A stretch of DNA of 64,000 nucleotides from Skermanella aerolata KACC 11604 (lineage in GTDB: Bacteria > Pseudomonadota > Alphaproteobacteria > Azospirillales > Azospirillaceae): contig NZ_AVFK01000014.1 in assembly GCF_000936425.1 (NCBI RefSeq), positions 109,468 to 173,467 of the forward strand, read 5' to 3'. Positions 34,066 to 42,962 of the stretch are shown here, one piece after another. The notes below the pieces were generated by a model that searched no databases, was not told the origin of the DNA, and saw nothing but the letters and a program-made list of their open reading frames with translations. Position numbers and translations under genes: made by a program. How positions within the stretch are numbered: the first letter of the stretch is position 1; every line of letters starts with the position of its first letter.

Positions 34066-36654
34066 ATGAGAGTTCTCGGTTTCTTGCTGGCACTGATGCT
34101 GACGGCCTGCCTGACCGGTCCCGCCTCTGCGGCGGACGGGGATAAGCGCATTGCGCTCGTAATCGGAATCGGCAGCTACAAATACGCGCCCGAACTTCCC
34201 AATCCGCCGAACGACGCCCGCGCCATCGGTGCCGCCCTGCGGAAGCTCGACTTCGAGGTCCAGGAAGTCTTCGATCTCGACAACCGCGCTTTCGCCACCC
34301 ATCTCCGCGATTTCGGGGTGCGTGCCTCGACCGCGGATGTCGCGGTGGTGTTCTACGCGGGTCATGGTCTCCAGGTGCGCGGCCAGAACTATCTTCTGCC
34401 GTCCGATGCCCGCCTCGAACGCGAACGCGACCTGGTCTATGAAGCTATGCCGCTCAACCTCATCATGGGAGAGCTGGCGCAGGCGCGGAAACTGGGCGTC
34501 CTGATCCTGGACGCCTGCCGGAACAATCCCTTCGCCGACCGCCTGTCGCGCAGCAACGCCGGCGCCATCCGGGAGCGCGACGTTTCCGCCGGCCTGGCCC
34601 GGATCGACGATACGCCGAGCGATACGCTGGTGGCGCTGGCGACCCGGGCCGACGCGCTGGCCGAGGATGGCTCCGGCGACCACAGTCCCTATACCGATGC
34701 CCTGCTCAAGAACTTCGAAGTGCCGGGCCTGGAACTCGGCCTGTTCTTCCGCCGCGTCCGCGACAACGTGATGGAAGCGACGCAGGGGCGGCAGGAGCCG
34801 TTCATCTTCGGCTCGCTCGGCGCCACGCCGTTCTACTTCAACCCCGCGCCGCCCAACCGCAATCCGGTAATCCCGCCGCTCAAGCCGGTCACCGTCGCGG
34901 ACAATGTCGACTCCGTCAAGCTCGGCATCGGCAAGATCGTCGATCCCGACGGCGACGAAGTCTTTGCCCAGATCTCCGGCCTGCCCCGCTCGGGCCAAGT
35001 CAGGGTCGGCGACCGGATCGTACTGATCGGCGACTATCTGAACGTTTCCCAGCTTGCCCAGGTGACCTTCAAGCCCGAACCGGGCAGCATCGGCGCCATC
35101 GGCAGTTTCGATTTCAACGTGATGGAGAACCGGGGCGGGCATGCCTCGGGCAGCATCCCGATCAGCGTCAATCAATCGAACCGCCCGCCCGCCGTCGCCG
35201 GCGAACGGAGCTTGCGGGTAGCGGTTTCCCAACTCGGACTGGAAGCTCCCAGCGATCCCGACGGCGATCCGCTGACCATGACCGTCGCCGGTCTTCCAAG
35301 CATCGGGAAGGTGCGGAGGGGTACGCAACCGCTGAAGATGGGCGACAAGCTGACGGCTGCCGACTTCGCCGGCCTCACCTATGACCCCGAACAATCCGCT
35401 CCCGGCAATGCCGGCACCTTCTCCGTCCTGATCGACGACGGCCATGGCGGCAAGGCGACCGCCTCGGTGAAGATCGAGGTAGCGCCTCCCGGCACCGCCC
35501 CCAGCGGACCCGACCTGGACGATGCCATGTGGCAGCGGGTACGCACCGCCGGACAACCGGCTGATTTCACGGCCTATCTCCAGCTATTCCCCAGTGGCCG
35601 CAATGCGCCGCTGGCACGGGAACGACTGGCGGCGCTGGGACCGTCCCCGTCACAGACCACCGTAGTCCAGGCGGCACCGGCACCGGCCCCTACTCCGGCA
35701 GCCCGGCAGGAAGCCAAAAAGCCGGAGTCTTCGCGGACCGAAATCGCCAGGCTGGAGCCGCCCAAGCCGGAGCCGCCCAAGCCGGAACCGGCCAAGCCCG
35801 AAGCGAAGAAGCCCGAGCCGCCGAAAGCCGAGGCGGCCAAGCCGGCCCCCTCGGCGCTCCCGCCGGTAATTCCACCGGTTGCCGCAACCGATCCCTCAGC
35901 CGCCGCCGCACCCGCTACCCGCAACCAAGGGACGAACAACAGCTTCCAGGACTGCCCGGAATGCCCGGTCATGGTCCGGCTGCCGGGCGGCAGCTTCACG
36001 ATGGGAGTCCCCCGTGGCGATCCCAGCGAGCAACCGGCGCACAAGGTCTCGCTCGCCAAGCCCTTCGCGCTCGGCATGTACGAAGTGACCGTGGCCGAGT
36101 GGCGCGCCTGCGTCCGGGGCGGCGGCTGCGCCGACATGCCCCGCATGGCCGCATCCGTCACCGACGAGACTCCCGTCCACAACGTCCACTGGAACGACGC
36201 CGTCGCCTATGCCACGTGGCTGTCCAAGCGGACGGGACAGCGATACCGGCTTCCGACCGAAGCGGAATGGGAATACGCCGCGCGCGGCGGCACCGCCGGG
36301 CGGTTCTGGTGGGGGGAAACGGTCGGCGTCGCCAATGCCAACTGCGAAAACTGCGGCGGCAGCTACGAACGCTCCCTCCCGCTGCCGGTCGGAAGCTTCA
36401 AGCCGAACCCGCTCGGGCTCTACAACATGAACGGCGGCGTCGCCGAGTGGGTGGCCGACTGCTGGAACAACAACTACAAGGGCGCTCCCGCCGATGGCGG
36501 AGCCTGGGTGCAGGGCGATTGCCGCAAGCGGGTGCTGCGCGGCGGGTCGTGGCGGAACGATGCGGACGCCATGTCCGTGACGGCCCGGCTCAACTACGAC
36601 GTTGACGTGCGCTACCTCGCCAACGGGTTCAGGATCGCCCGCGACCTGAACTGA
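34066..36654 (+). CDS. Exported caspase-like (C14) protein with FGE-sulfatase domain
   Basis: An 862-residue protein. The signal peptide includes a possible lipobox (LTAC). A C14 caspase-like domain spans about 25-265, with catalytic His100 (FYAGHG) and Cys151 (LDACRNNP). Two cadherin-like or tandem beta repeats follow (about 285-490, each with a DPDGD turn), then a Pro/Lys/Glu linker. A C-terminal formylglycine-generating-enzyme-like (SUMF1) domain covers about 640-858 (PGGSFTMG, YRLPTEAEWEYAARGG, VLRGGSWRND). It heads an operon with a FecR-like/DUF4384 gene and a CHASE2 cyclase. Caspase-FGE fusions are known, but an exported one tied to a cyclase is unusual. The substrate is unknown. Confidence 0.88.
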   Translation: MRVLGFLLALMLTACLTGPASAADGDKRIALVIGIGSYKYAPELPNPPNDARAIGAALRKLDFEVQEVFDLDNRAFATHLRDFGVRASTADVAVVFYAGHGLQVRGQNYLLPSDARLERERDLVYEAMPLNLIMGELAQARKLGVLILDACRNNPFADRLSRSNAGAIRERDVSAGLARIDDTPSDTLVALATRADALAEDGSGDHSPYTDALLKNFEVPGLELGLFFRRVRDNVMEATQGRQEPFIFGSLGATPFYFNPAPPNRNPVIPPLKPVTVADNVDSVKLGIGKIVDPDGDEVFAQISGLPRSGQVRVGDRIVLIGDYLNVSQLAQVTFKPEPGSIGAIGSFDFNVMENRGGHASGSIPISVNQSNRPPAVAGERSLRVAVSQLGLEAPSDPDGDPLTMTVAGLPSIGKVRRGTQPLKMGDKLTAADFAGLTYDPEQSAPGNAGTFSVLIDDGHGGKATASVKIEVAPPGTAPSGPDLDDAMWQRVRTAGQPADFTAYLQLFPSGRNAPLARERLAALGPSPSQTTVVQAAPAPAPTPAARQEAKKPESSRTEIARLEPPKPEPPKPEPAKPEAKKPEPPKAEAAKPAPSALPPVIPPVAATDPSAAAAPATRNQGTNNSFQDCPECPVMVRLPGGSFTMGVPRGDPSEQPAHKVSLAKPFALGMYEVTVAEWRACVRGGGCADMPRMAASVTDETPVHNVHWNDAVAYATWLSKRTGQRYRLPTEAEWEYAARGGTAGRFWWGETVGVANANCENCGGSYERSLPLPVGSFKPNPLGLYNMNGGVAEWVADCWNNNYKGAPADGGAWVQGDCRKRVLRGGSWRNDADAMSVTARLNYDVDVRYLANGFRIARDLN

Positions 36655-36746
36655 ATTTCCCATCGGAATTCGGCGCGGGTGTCACCTGGTTTACTGTGCG
36701 CCGACGTGGCGGCGCTCAGGATGGGGCAGCATTCACGGAGGTTATC

Positions 36747-37904
36747 ATGCTCAAGACCCGCCGGAACAGCCCGCTCCTTCCCTGCGCGGCCTTCGCCATC
36801 GTCTTTGGCCTAGGCACCGCCGGGCACGCCGTCGCCGATCAGGCGATCGTCGTCGCGGCCACGGCGCCGGGCCTCACCATCGGACAAGTGATCGACGACG
36901 GCGCCGCCGTCCGCATGCCGGAAGGCTCCAACGCGCTGTTCCTCTTCTCGAGCGGCCGGACCGTCACCGTCAAAGGCCCCTACGAAGGCCCGCTCGACCG
37001 CCTGTCCAGCGGCAAGGAAGCACAAGGCCGCCTGAGCGGCCTGTTCGGAGCGGAACGGTTCGCCCAGAACGAGTTGGGCGCCGCCCGCAACCTCGGCACC
37101 CCCAGGACCCGCTCCGCCGACGAGCTTTCGGCGATCGACGCCTCGGTTCCCGGCGTCTGGTGCGTGCGGGCCGGACACGTGCCCGCCATCCAGCGGCCGG
37201 CCGATCCCGCCTTCAACCCCGCGGTGCTGAAACCCGCTGCCGGCAAGGCGACGACGGTTTCATGGGCCGGCGCCTCGGCCACCCAGCCCTGGCCACCCGC
37301 ACTTCCCCTAGATGACGGCGCCGAGATCCAGGTCCGCAGCCGCGACCAGTCGCAAAGCCACAATCTGGTGATGCGCATCGTGAAAGACAGTGACGATCCC
37401 GGCGTTCTGGCCGTGGGTCTGGTCAAGGCCGGCTGCCGGCGGCAGGCCGACGCGGTGCTGACCGCCATCGGCGAAGCGACCGTTCCTCTCGACCTCTACC
37501 TGTCGTCGGAGCGCGGGCTTTATCCGACCTACCGTGCGGGAGAGGCGGTGCGGCTGGTGCTCCAGACCAACCGCGACGCCCATCTGTATTGCTACCTGCG
37601 CCGGCGAGCCGACCTGATCCCGATCTTCCCGTCGCCGGACTCCGGCGGCTCCCAGGTCAAGGGCAGCATGCCGCTGACCTTCCCCGGCGATAGGATGCCC
37701 CTGCCCTTGTCGGCTTCCGAACCCGGCAGCGACAGCGAAGTCCGCTGCTTCGCGGCGGACCGCGATCTGGCGGCCGACCTGCCCTCGGGCATACAGGCAT
37801 TCAAGCCGCTCGGCGCCGATGCCATCGCAAAGCTGGAAGCCACGCTGGACGGCCTGCGCCAGACCCGGCTGGTCGTTACCCAGATCGTCCTGCGGGTAAA
37901 GTAG
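36747..37904 (+). CDS. Exported FecR-like / DUF4384 protein
   Basis: A 385-residue protein starting at ATG 36747 after ACGGAGG. The signal peptide ends in GHAVADQA. An N-terminal FecR-like strand set (GQVIDDGAAVRMPEGSNALF) covers about 35-80. The C-terminal ~150 residues carry a DUF4384 domain (YPTYRAGEAVRLVLQTNRD then HLYCYLRRRADLIPIFPS). It lies 92 bases after the caspase gene and 33 before the CHASE2 cyclase. The same DUF4384 fold appears in the CsgG-like lipoprotein at 29698. Its likely job is as a periplasmic partner of the caspase-like or cyclase protein. Confidence 0.78.
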   Translation: MLKTRRNSPLLPCAAFAIVFGLGTAGHAVADQAIVVAATAPGLTIGQVIDDGAAVRMPEGSNALFLFSSGRTVTVKGPYEGPLDRLSSGKEAQGRLSGLFGAERFAQNELGAARNLGTPRTRSADELSAIDASVPGVWCVRAGHVPAIQRPADPAFNPAVLKPAAGKATTVSWAGASATQPWPPALPLDDGAEIQVRSRDQSQSHNLVMRIVKDSDDPGVLAVGLVKAGCRRQADAVLTAIGEATVPLDLYLSSERGLYPTYRAGEAVRLVLQTNRDAHLYCYLRRRADLIPIFPSPDSGGSQVKGSMPLTFPGDRMPLPLSASEPGSDSEVRCFAADRDLAADLPSGIQAFKPLGADAIAKLEATLDGLRQTRLVVTQIVLRVK

Positions 37905-37937
37905 GAACAACGGCGGTTCGGGAAGGCTGGAGGAATC

Positions 37938-39830
37938 TTGCAGGATGTCGGGATACCGGGCCGGGGGCTTCAGGCGGAAGGTATGGTCCGCAGGATCCGG
38001 CTCCATATCCGGGGCTGGACGCCGCATGGCATGGTGGCGGCGATCGTCCTGGGCATCGCCGCGGCGTCGTTCGTCCTGCCGCTGATCCTGCCGCCGCTGC
38101 GTCTGGCCGACGAAAGCTTCGGCGACCTGCTGATCGGCCATTTCTCTCCGCCCGAACCGCAGCATCGCGGCGTCGCAATGGTCGCAATCGGGGAAGACAG
38201 CTTCGTGGCGCTGGCCTGTCGGTCTCCGGTCGACCGGGCCTTCCTGGCCGATTTGATCGAGCGGCTGCGTGCCGCCAAGGTCCGGGCGATCGGCATCGAC
38301 ATCCTGTTCGACCAGCCGACATTGCCGGAGAACGACGAGCGGCTGCGCCGCCGCCTGACCGATCCCGGCGTGCCGGTCGTCGCGATCTCCGCCCTTGAAG
38401 GGACGGCCCTGACCGAGCGCCAGCAGGACTTTCTACGCGGCTTCCTGACAGGGGTACCGCATGGCTATGCCAATCTGGCGAAGGACACGCTGGACGGCAC
38501 CATCCGCTGGCATGTCCCAGTCGCGGCCGGTGACGGCGGCCCGAGCTTCCCCGTCCGGCTGGCCGACGTGCTCGGAGTGACGCCGCCGGCCGAGCCGTTC
38601 CGGATCGACTGGCGCAACGGGCCGGAACCGGGGACTCCCCCGTTCCCCATATATCCGGCCGAGCTGGTACACCTGCTGCCGCCGGAATGGCTGGCGGGAA
38701 AAGTCGTACTGGTCGGCACCGTGCTGTCGGGCACCGACCGCCACCGGACACCGCTGTCCCCGACGGGCGCCAGCATGCCGGGCGTCGAGGTCCAGGCCCA
38801 TGTGCTGGCCCAATTGCTTGACGGCCGTGCCAGCCGCCGCCTGGGCATGCCTGGGCAGGCGCTCCTGACGCTGGCGTCGAGCGCAGCCGGCGTGGTGCTG
38901 GCGGTGGCGGGACTGCCGCTCTGGCTGCTGGCACTGGCCGGTTCGACCATCCTGGCGGCGCTCTGGTCCGGCAGCGCCGCCCTGTTCGCCGGCGGAGGCG
39001 TGCTTGTCCCGCTGCTGTCGCCGACCCTGGCGCTGGCGGGAGGACTGGCCGGAATGACCGCTCACCGGTCGCTGCGCGAACGGGCCGACCGCCGGACCTT
39101 GATGGCATTGTTCGCCAACCACGTCTCGAAACCGGTCGCCGAGGAGATCTGGCGCGAGCGCGCCACCTTCATGGCGGGAGGTCACCCTAAGCCGCAGCAA
39201 CTGACGGCGTCGGTCCTCTTCTCTGACATCAAGGGCTTCACGACCATCTGCGAAGCCCTACCGCCCGATGCCCTGATCCGCTGGCTTGATGCTTATCTGG
39301 ACGCGATGGTCGACACCGTCTCGGCCCATGACGGCGTCGTACTACGGTTCATCGGCGATGCCGTCCTTGCCGTGTTCGGGGCGCCGGTCGCCCGGACCAC
39401 TCAGGCCGAGATCGACGCGGATGCGGCCCGTGCGGTCGATTGCGCCCTGGCGATGGGAAGGGCGCTCGACCGGTTGAACCGGCGCTGGGAAGCGGAGGGA
39501 CTGCCGCCGGTCGTGATCCGTGTCGGCATCCATACGGGACCGCTGGTCGCCGGCAGCCTGGGCGGAGCGCGGCACCGGGAATACTCGCTGCTGGGCGACA
39601 CCGCCAACACCGCCGCCCGCCTGGAGGCCTACGCAAAGGAGGTCGGCGAGCTGACGTCGCCGTGGTGCCAGGTCATCGTCGGCGAACCGACCTGGAACGC
39701 GGTGAAGTCCCGCCTGGACGGCACGCCCGTGGGCGAGCTGATGCTGAAGGGCAAGCGTAACGCGGTGCGGGTCTGGCTGGTGCGCGACGCCGCATCGGCC
39801 GGCGGACGGATCAGCGAACGATCACCGTGA
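37938..39830 (+). CDS. CHASE2-domain class III cyclase
   Basis: About 630 residues (TTG 37938 after GGAGGAATC; an ATG at 37983 is the alternative). One TM helix precedes a CHASE2 sensor of about 50-300 (VAMVAIGEDSFVAL, AIGIDILFDQP, FRIDWRNGPE), then three or four TM helices at about 305-385, and a C-terminal cyclase domain. Metal aspartates are in LFSDIKGFTTI and RFIGDAVLAVF; Asn and Arg are in DTANTAARLE. The usual base-selecting Lys (KFIGD) is Arg here. It closes the caspase operon and overlaps the convergent DUF4399 gene by 20 bases. The product nucleotide is uncertain because of the Lys-to-Arg change. Confidence 0.88.
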   Translation: MQDVGIPGRGLQAEGMVRRIRLHIRGWTPHGMVAAIVLGIAAASFVLPLILPPLRLADESFGDLLIGHFSPPEPQHRGVAMVAIGEDSFVALACRSPVDRAFLADLIERLRAAKVRAIGIDILFDQPTLPENDERLRRRLTDPGVPVVAISALEGTALTERQQDFLRGFLTGVPHGYANLAKDTLDGTIRWHVPVAAGDGGPSFPVRLADVLGVTPPAEPFRIDWRNGPEPGTPPFPIYPAELVHLLPPEWLAGKVVLVGTVLSGTDRHRTPLSPTGASMPGVEVQAHVLAQLLDGRASRRLGMPGQALLTLASSAAGVVLAVAGLPLWLLALAGSTILAALWSGSAALFAGGGVLVPLLSPTLALAGGLAGMTAHRSLRERADRRTLMALFANHVSKPVAEEIWRERATFMAGGHPKPQQLTASVLFSDIKGFTTICEALPPDALIRWLDAYLDAMVDTVSAHDGVVLRFIGDAVLAVFGAPVARTTQAEIDADAARAVDCALAMGRALDRLNRRWEAEGLPPVVIRVGIHTGPLVAGSLGGARHREYSLLGDTANTAARLEAYAKEVGELTSPWCQVIVGEPTWNAVKSRLDGTPVGELMLKGKRNAVRVWLVRDAASAGGRISERSP

Positions 39831-40251
39831 TCCTCTTCGACATGACGGGCGGATCATGGGGGACATGATCCGCATCGCCCATCAGCAACTGGATGGTATG
39901 CCGTCCCGGCGGCAGCTCCAGGTAGGTCTCGGTCTGGCCGGCGCCGAGATGGATGTGCTTCCTGTCGTTCGGAATCGGTTCGTCCAGCGGCGGCAGGTCG
40001 GTGTCGATCAGCAGGTGATGATGCCCTGTGTTGGGCTTTACGATACCGGAGGGCGCCACGCCGAAGTTGCGCAGGCCCAGCCAGACCTTGAAGCGCTGGG
40101 TCACCACTTCCCCGTCGTTGGGCCAGCCGATATAGGCATAGGCGTCCTTGGGGGCGGGCTGGCGTTCCGCCGCCGATCCGGGCGCTATCCCTCCCGCGAT
40201 CCCGATCAGGATACCGGCTGTCACCAGAAACGGAGCGGAGAGGGATCTCAT
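39811..40251 (-). CDS. Exported DUF4399 protein, copy A
   Basis: A 146-residue protein starting at ATG 40251 after AAAGG. The signal peptide ends in APGSAAE. The DUF4399 core contains a histidine-rich motif, NTGHHHLLIDTDLPP, then KHIHLGAGQTE and GDADHVPHDPPV, so metal binding is plausible. It is a tandem paralogue of the gene at 40323 and lies 71 bases downstream of it, probably in the same transcript. Its last 20 bases overlap the end of the CHASE2 cyclase gene on the other strand. Function unknown. Confidence 0.8.
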   Translation of the reverse strand: MRSLSAPFLVTAGILIGIAGGIAPGSAAERQPAPKDAYAYIGWPNDGEVVTQRFKVWLGLRNFGVAPSGIVKPNTGHHHLLIDTDLPPLDEPIPNDRKHIHLGAGQTETYLELPPGRHTIQLLMGDADHVPHDPPVMSKRITVIVR

Positions 40252-40322
40252 GGCGTGCCTTTCTGTTTCGGCGCTCTTGTCGACGGCTGGAAGTCGGCTG
40301 CTCAAAGTCGGCGGATCGCGCC

Positions 40323-40799
40323 TCAGCGAACGGTGATCGTGATCTTGGGCGACGTGACAGGGGGATCGTGCGGGACATGGTCGGCATCGCCGATCAGCAT
40401 CTGGAGCGTATGGGTCCCGGGCGGCAGCTCGATCCTCGCCTCGGTCTGGCCGCCGCCGAAATGCAGGTGGTTCTTGTCATTGGGGATCGGCTCGTCCAGC
40501 GGCGGAAGGTCGCGGTCGATGATCAGGTGGTGGTGCCCGGTGTTGTCCCGGCGAACACCCGCCGGAGCCACCCCGAAGTTCTGAAGACCCATCCGGACCC
40601 AGAGCTTTCCGCCATCGATCACGGCGCCGTTGGGCGGCCAGATGATATAGGCCCGCGCATCCTTGGGCGCCTGCCCCCGCTTCGGCGGTGTGTCCGGCTG
40701 GACGGTGGCCGCATCCTGCGCCTGGACCGTCGCGGGAATGGCGACAACCGCAAGGGCCGGGGCGCAGGTGAGGAGAAGAGCCGCAATGCGTACGATCAT
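40323..40799 (-). CDS. Exported DUF4399 protein, copy B
   Basis: A 158-residue protein with a signal peptide (RIAALLLTCAPALAVVA, TVQAQ cleavage). It has the same core as copy A: GHHHLIIDRDLPPLDEPIPND, NHLHFGGGQTEARIEL and GDADHVPHDPPVTSPKI. GGAGAGG precedes the ATG. The histidine clusters are identical in spacing to copy A, while signal peptides and linkers differ, which fits an old tandem duplication under constraint on the core. It probably heads the two-gene transcript. Confidence 0.8.
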   Translation of the reverse strand: MIVRIAALLLTCAPALAVVAIPATVQAQDAATVQPDTPPKRGQAPKDARAYIIWPPNGAVIDGGKLWVRMGLQNFGVAPAGVRRDNTGHHHLIIDRDLPPLDEPIPNDKNHLHFGGGQTEARIELPPGTHTLQMLIGDADHVPHDPPVTSPKITITVR

Positions 40800-40929
40800 T
40801 TCAACCTCTCCAGCCGTGGCATCATGAACATTGTCGGTTAAACGCCCGAAAAATTGAAATGCTTACCCGGTGAGGAGTCTTCTGGATAAGGGGGTAAGGC
40901 TCTCCTGATTAATCAGGAAGACGGACATT

Positions 40930-41640
40930 TCAGTTGGCGCGGGCGAACTGGACCCGGCGGTTGTTCGGATCGAACGGGTTGGAGGTCAGGGGCTCCGCCT
41001 TGCCCTTGCCGACGGCATGGATCCGCGACTCCGCGATCTGATGCTTCTGAACCAGATAGTCCTCGACCGCTTTCGCCCGGCGCTCCGACAGCTTCAGGTT
41101 ATAGGCATCGGCGCCTTTGGCGTCGGTATGTCCTTCGACGACGATAGCGACGTTGGGTTCGGAGTGAAGGACGGTACCTACCGTATCCAGATACTCATAA
41201 GCGTCGGCCGGAATGACCGCGCTGTCGAAGCGGAAGTTGATGCGGAAACCGAAGGCCGCCTGGTCGGATGCGTGAGCACGCTCTTCCCTGGGCTGGGCCT
41301 GTGCGGTAGCGACCTGGGCCGGCGGCGTCATAGCGGCCTCCTCGACCGGTGCCGGAGGCATCGCAGTCGCGGGCGCGGCCTGACGGCGTTCGGTCGTCTC
41401 ATAGGATGCATGGGTCGTCGAAGGGGACGGGGCGTTGCTTTGGGCCGACTTCACTGCGCCGCCGATGATTTCGATGCTGCGGTAGCGGGGAGCGGGCGCC
41501 GGAGCGGCCAGCATTTCCTGGACTTCGGAGACGGTCGGCGGCCGGTCGAACATCCTGACCTCTCCCGCCGATACGGATGCCGCGAAAGCGGGAACGAGAA
41601 GGAGTGCGGTGACGACGCTGCGGGAGAAGATGCTGTGCAT
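40930..41640 (-). CDS. OmpA-family peptidoglycan-associated protein
   Basis: A 236-residue protein with a signal peptide (VVTALLLVPAFAASVSA). A Pro/Ala/Thr-rich linker covers about 45-120. The C-terminal OmpA-like domain (about 130-236) has FRFDSAVIPADAY, VEGHTDAKGADAYNLKLSERRAKAV and NRRVQFA, the diaminopimelate-binding pattern. The N-terminus has no beta-barrel or lipobox, so it is a soluble periplasmic or weakly attached form. GGAGACC lies upstream of the ATG. It stands alone between the DUF4399 genes and the helical-paralogue cluster. Confidence 0.85.
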   Translation of the reverse strand: MHSIFSRSVVTALLLVPAFAASVSAGEVRMFDRPPTVSEVQEMLAAPAPAPRYRSIEIIGGAVKSAQSNAPSPSTTHASYETTERRQAAPATAMPPAPVEEAAMTPPAQVATAQAQPREERAHASDQAAFGFRINFRFDSAVIPADAYEYLDTVGTVLHSEPNVAIVVEGHTDAKGADAYNLKLSERRAKAVEDYLVQKHQIAESRIHAVGKGKAEPLTSNPFDPNNRRVQFARAN

Positions 41641-41765
41641 GTCCGGTCTCCATGTCAGGTAAGGCGTTGTTCATTGCCTCTGCATGGGAAGACTTTGACG
41701 GTTGGGAGCCCGCTCCGCAGTGAAGGAGTTCATATGTTTGGAAAAAACGCAGTTGCCGGGCTTCT

Positions 41766-42962
41766 TTACAGAACGGCAGTCCGCGCCTTGATGGCTTCGA
41801 TCCGGCTGACGACCTCGTAATCGACCTCCCCCGTCCGCCAGTCCTGGAGCTGCTGGACGATGCGGTGGCGGATGCCGGAAAGATTGTCCATCGTGACCCG
41901 GACCGTCGTCTCGCATTCGCCCTTGGGGACCAGCGGAATGATCCGCATGATCTCGGCGATCCGGCGGTGGTCGATGTTCTGCCGGTCGGCCATGGCGGCC
42001 TGCCATAACTCGCAAACGTCGAGCCAGCCGTCGAGCAGCCAGGCCAGCCGGTCCATCGCATGGCGAAGCTGCGCGATGTTGGTTTCCCAGTTGCCGAAGA
42101 AGGCCGGCAGGTTCCTGATCTCGCGGTCGATCTCGCCGATCATGCGCTCGGCCATCCGGGCGGTCACTCCGGCGGTCTCGGCGGCGAGGTGGCCGGTGGC
42201 CCCGATATTCGCGGCGGAAATCGACGCCCGCAGGTCGCCCAGCTGGCGCAGCGTCCGGCGCAGATAGCCGGCGTCCTCCTCGTCGGCGAACCCCAGCGGC
42301 CCCATGGCGTCGCTCAGTTCCAGCAGCCTGGTCCGGCATAGGTCCGACGGCTGCCGCGTCAGCTTTGCGAACACCTCCGAGACCTGGACGATGATGCTTT
42401 CGCCGACACGGCCCCGGACGCGCCGCATCAGATCGTCCGTGGTCTTGTCGAGCACGCCGGTCAGCCGGATGATCCGGCGAAGCATGGCTTCGCGGGTGAG
42501 CTTCTCGTCCTGCGCGATCCGCTCCATCGCGACCGACGCGGCAGCGGCGGCTTCCACTCCGGCAAGCCCGGTCCGGGCGACCCGGTGGGCCGCCAAGCGC
42601 ATGCGCATCGGCGTGATGGCGTCGGCCAGACTGATCTCGGCCTGAAGCGCCCGGTCGTGAAGGGTAAGCCGGAGTACGGAGGTCAGCCCCTCCCAGGGGA
42701 AGACATAGATCGACCGGCCGCCGGAAAAGCCCATGACGAGCACTTCCAGATGATTCGTCCTGCTGTCGCGCCTGACCCTGGAGAACGCCAGTTCAGGCGT
42801 CGTGAAGGGTACGGTAGTCCCACGCTCGTCGAAGGTGGACGGGGCGTAGTCATAGGCCAGCCGAAGCGTCTGGGCATCCCCGCCGTAAGCCACGCGAGCC
42901 GGTTCCGCCTGCTTGCCGGCGGCGCCTCTGCTAAGGCTCGAAGTAGGGGAGGATCTACTCAT
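41766..42962 (-). CDS. Cytoplasmic helical protein of unknown family, paralogue X1
   Basis: A 398-residue protein without signal or TM. The N-terminal ~100 residues look beta-rich: GTTVPFTTPELAFSRVRR, then LEVLVMGFSGGRSIYVFPW. The rest is helical, with MRxRLAAHRVARTGL, a central block, and the C-terminal motifs MDRLAWLLDGW, IAEIMRIIPLVP and HRIVQQLQDWRTGEVD. The same motifs in the same order occur in the plus-strand gene at 44629, so the two are paralogues. Its ATG overlaps the stop of the upstream gene (ATGAGTAG), so the two are translationally coupled. I do not recognise the family. Confidence 0.7.
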   Translation of the reverse strand: MSRSSPTSSLSRGAAGKQAEPARVAYGGDAQTLRLAYDYAPSTFDERGTTVPFTTPELAFSRVRRDSRTNHLEVLVMGFSGGRSIYVFPWEGLTSVLRLTLHDRALQAEISLADAITPMRMRLAAHRVARTGLAGVEAAAAASVAMERIAQDEKLTREAMLRRIIRLTGVLDKTTDDLMRRVRGRVGESIIVQVSEVFAKLTRQPSDLCRTRLLELSDAMGPLGFADEEDAGYLRRTLRQLGDLRASISAANIGATGHLAAETAGVTARMAERMIGEIDREIRNLPAFFGNWETNIAQLRHAMDRLAWLLDGWLDVCELWQAAMADRQNIDHRRIAEIMRIIPLVPKGECETTVRVTMDNLSGIRHRIVQQLQDWRTGEVDYEVVSRIEAIKARTAVL

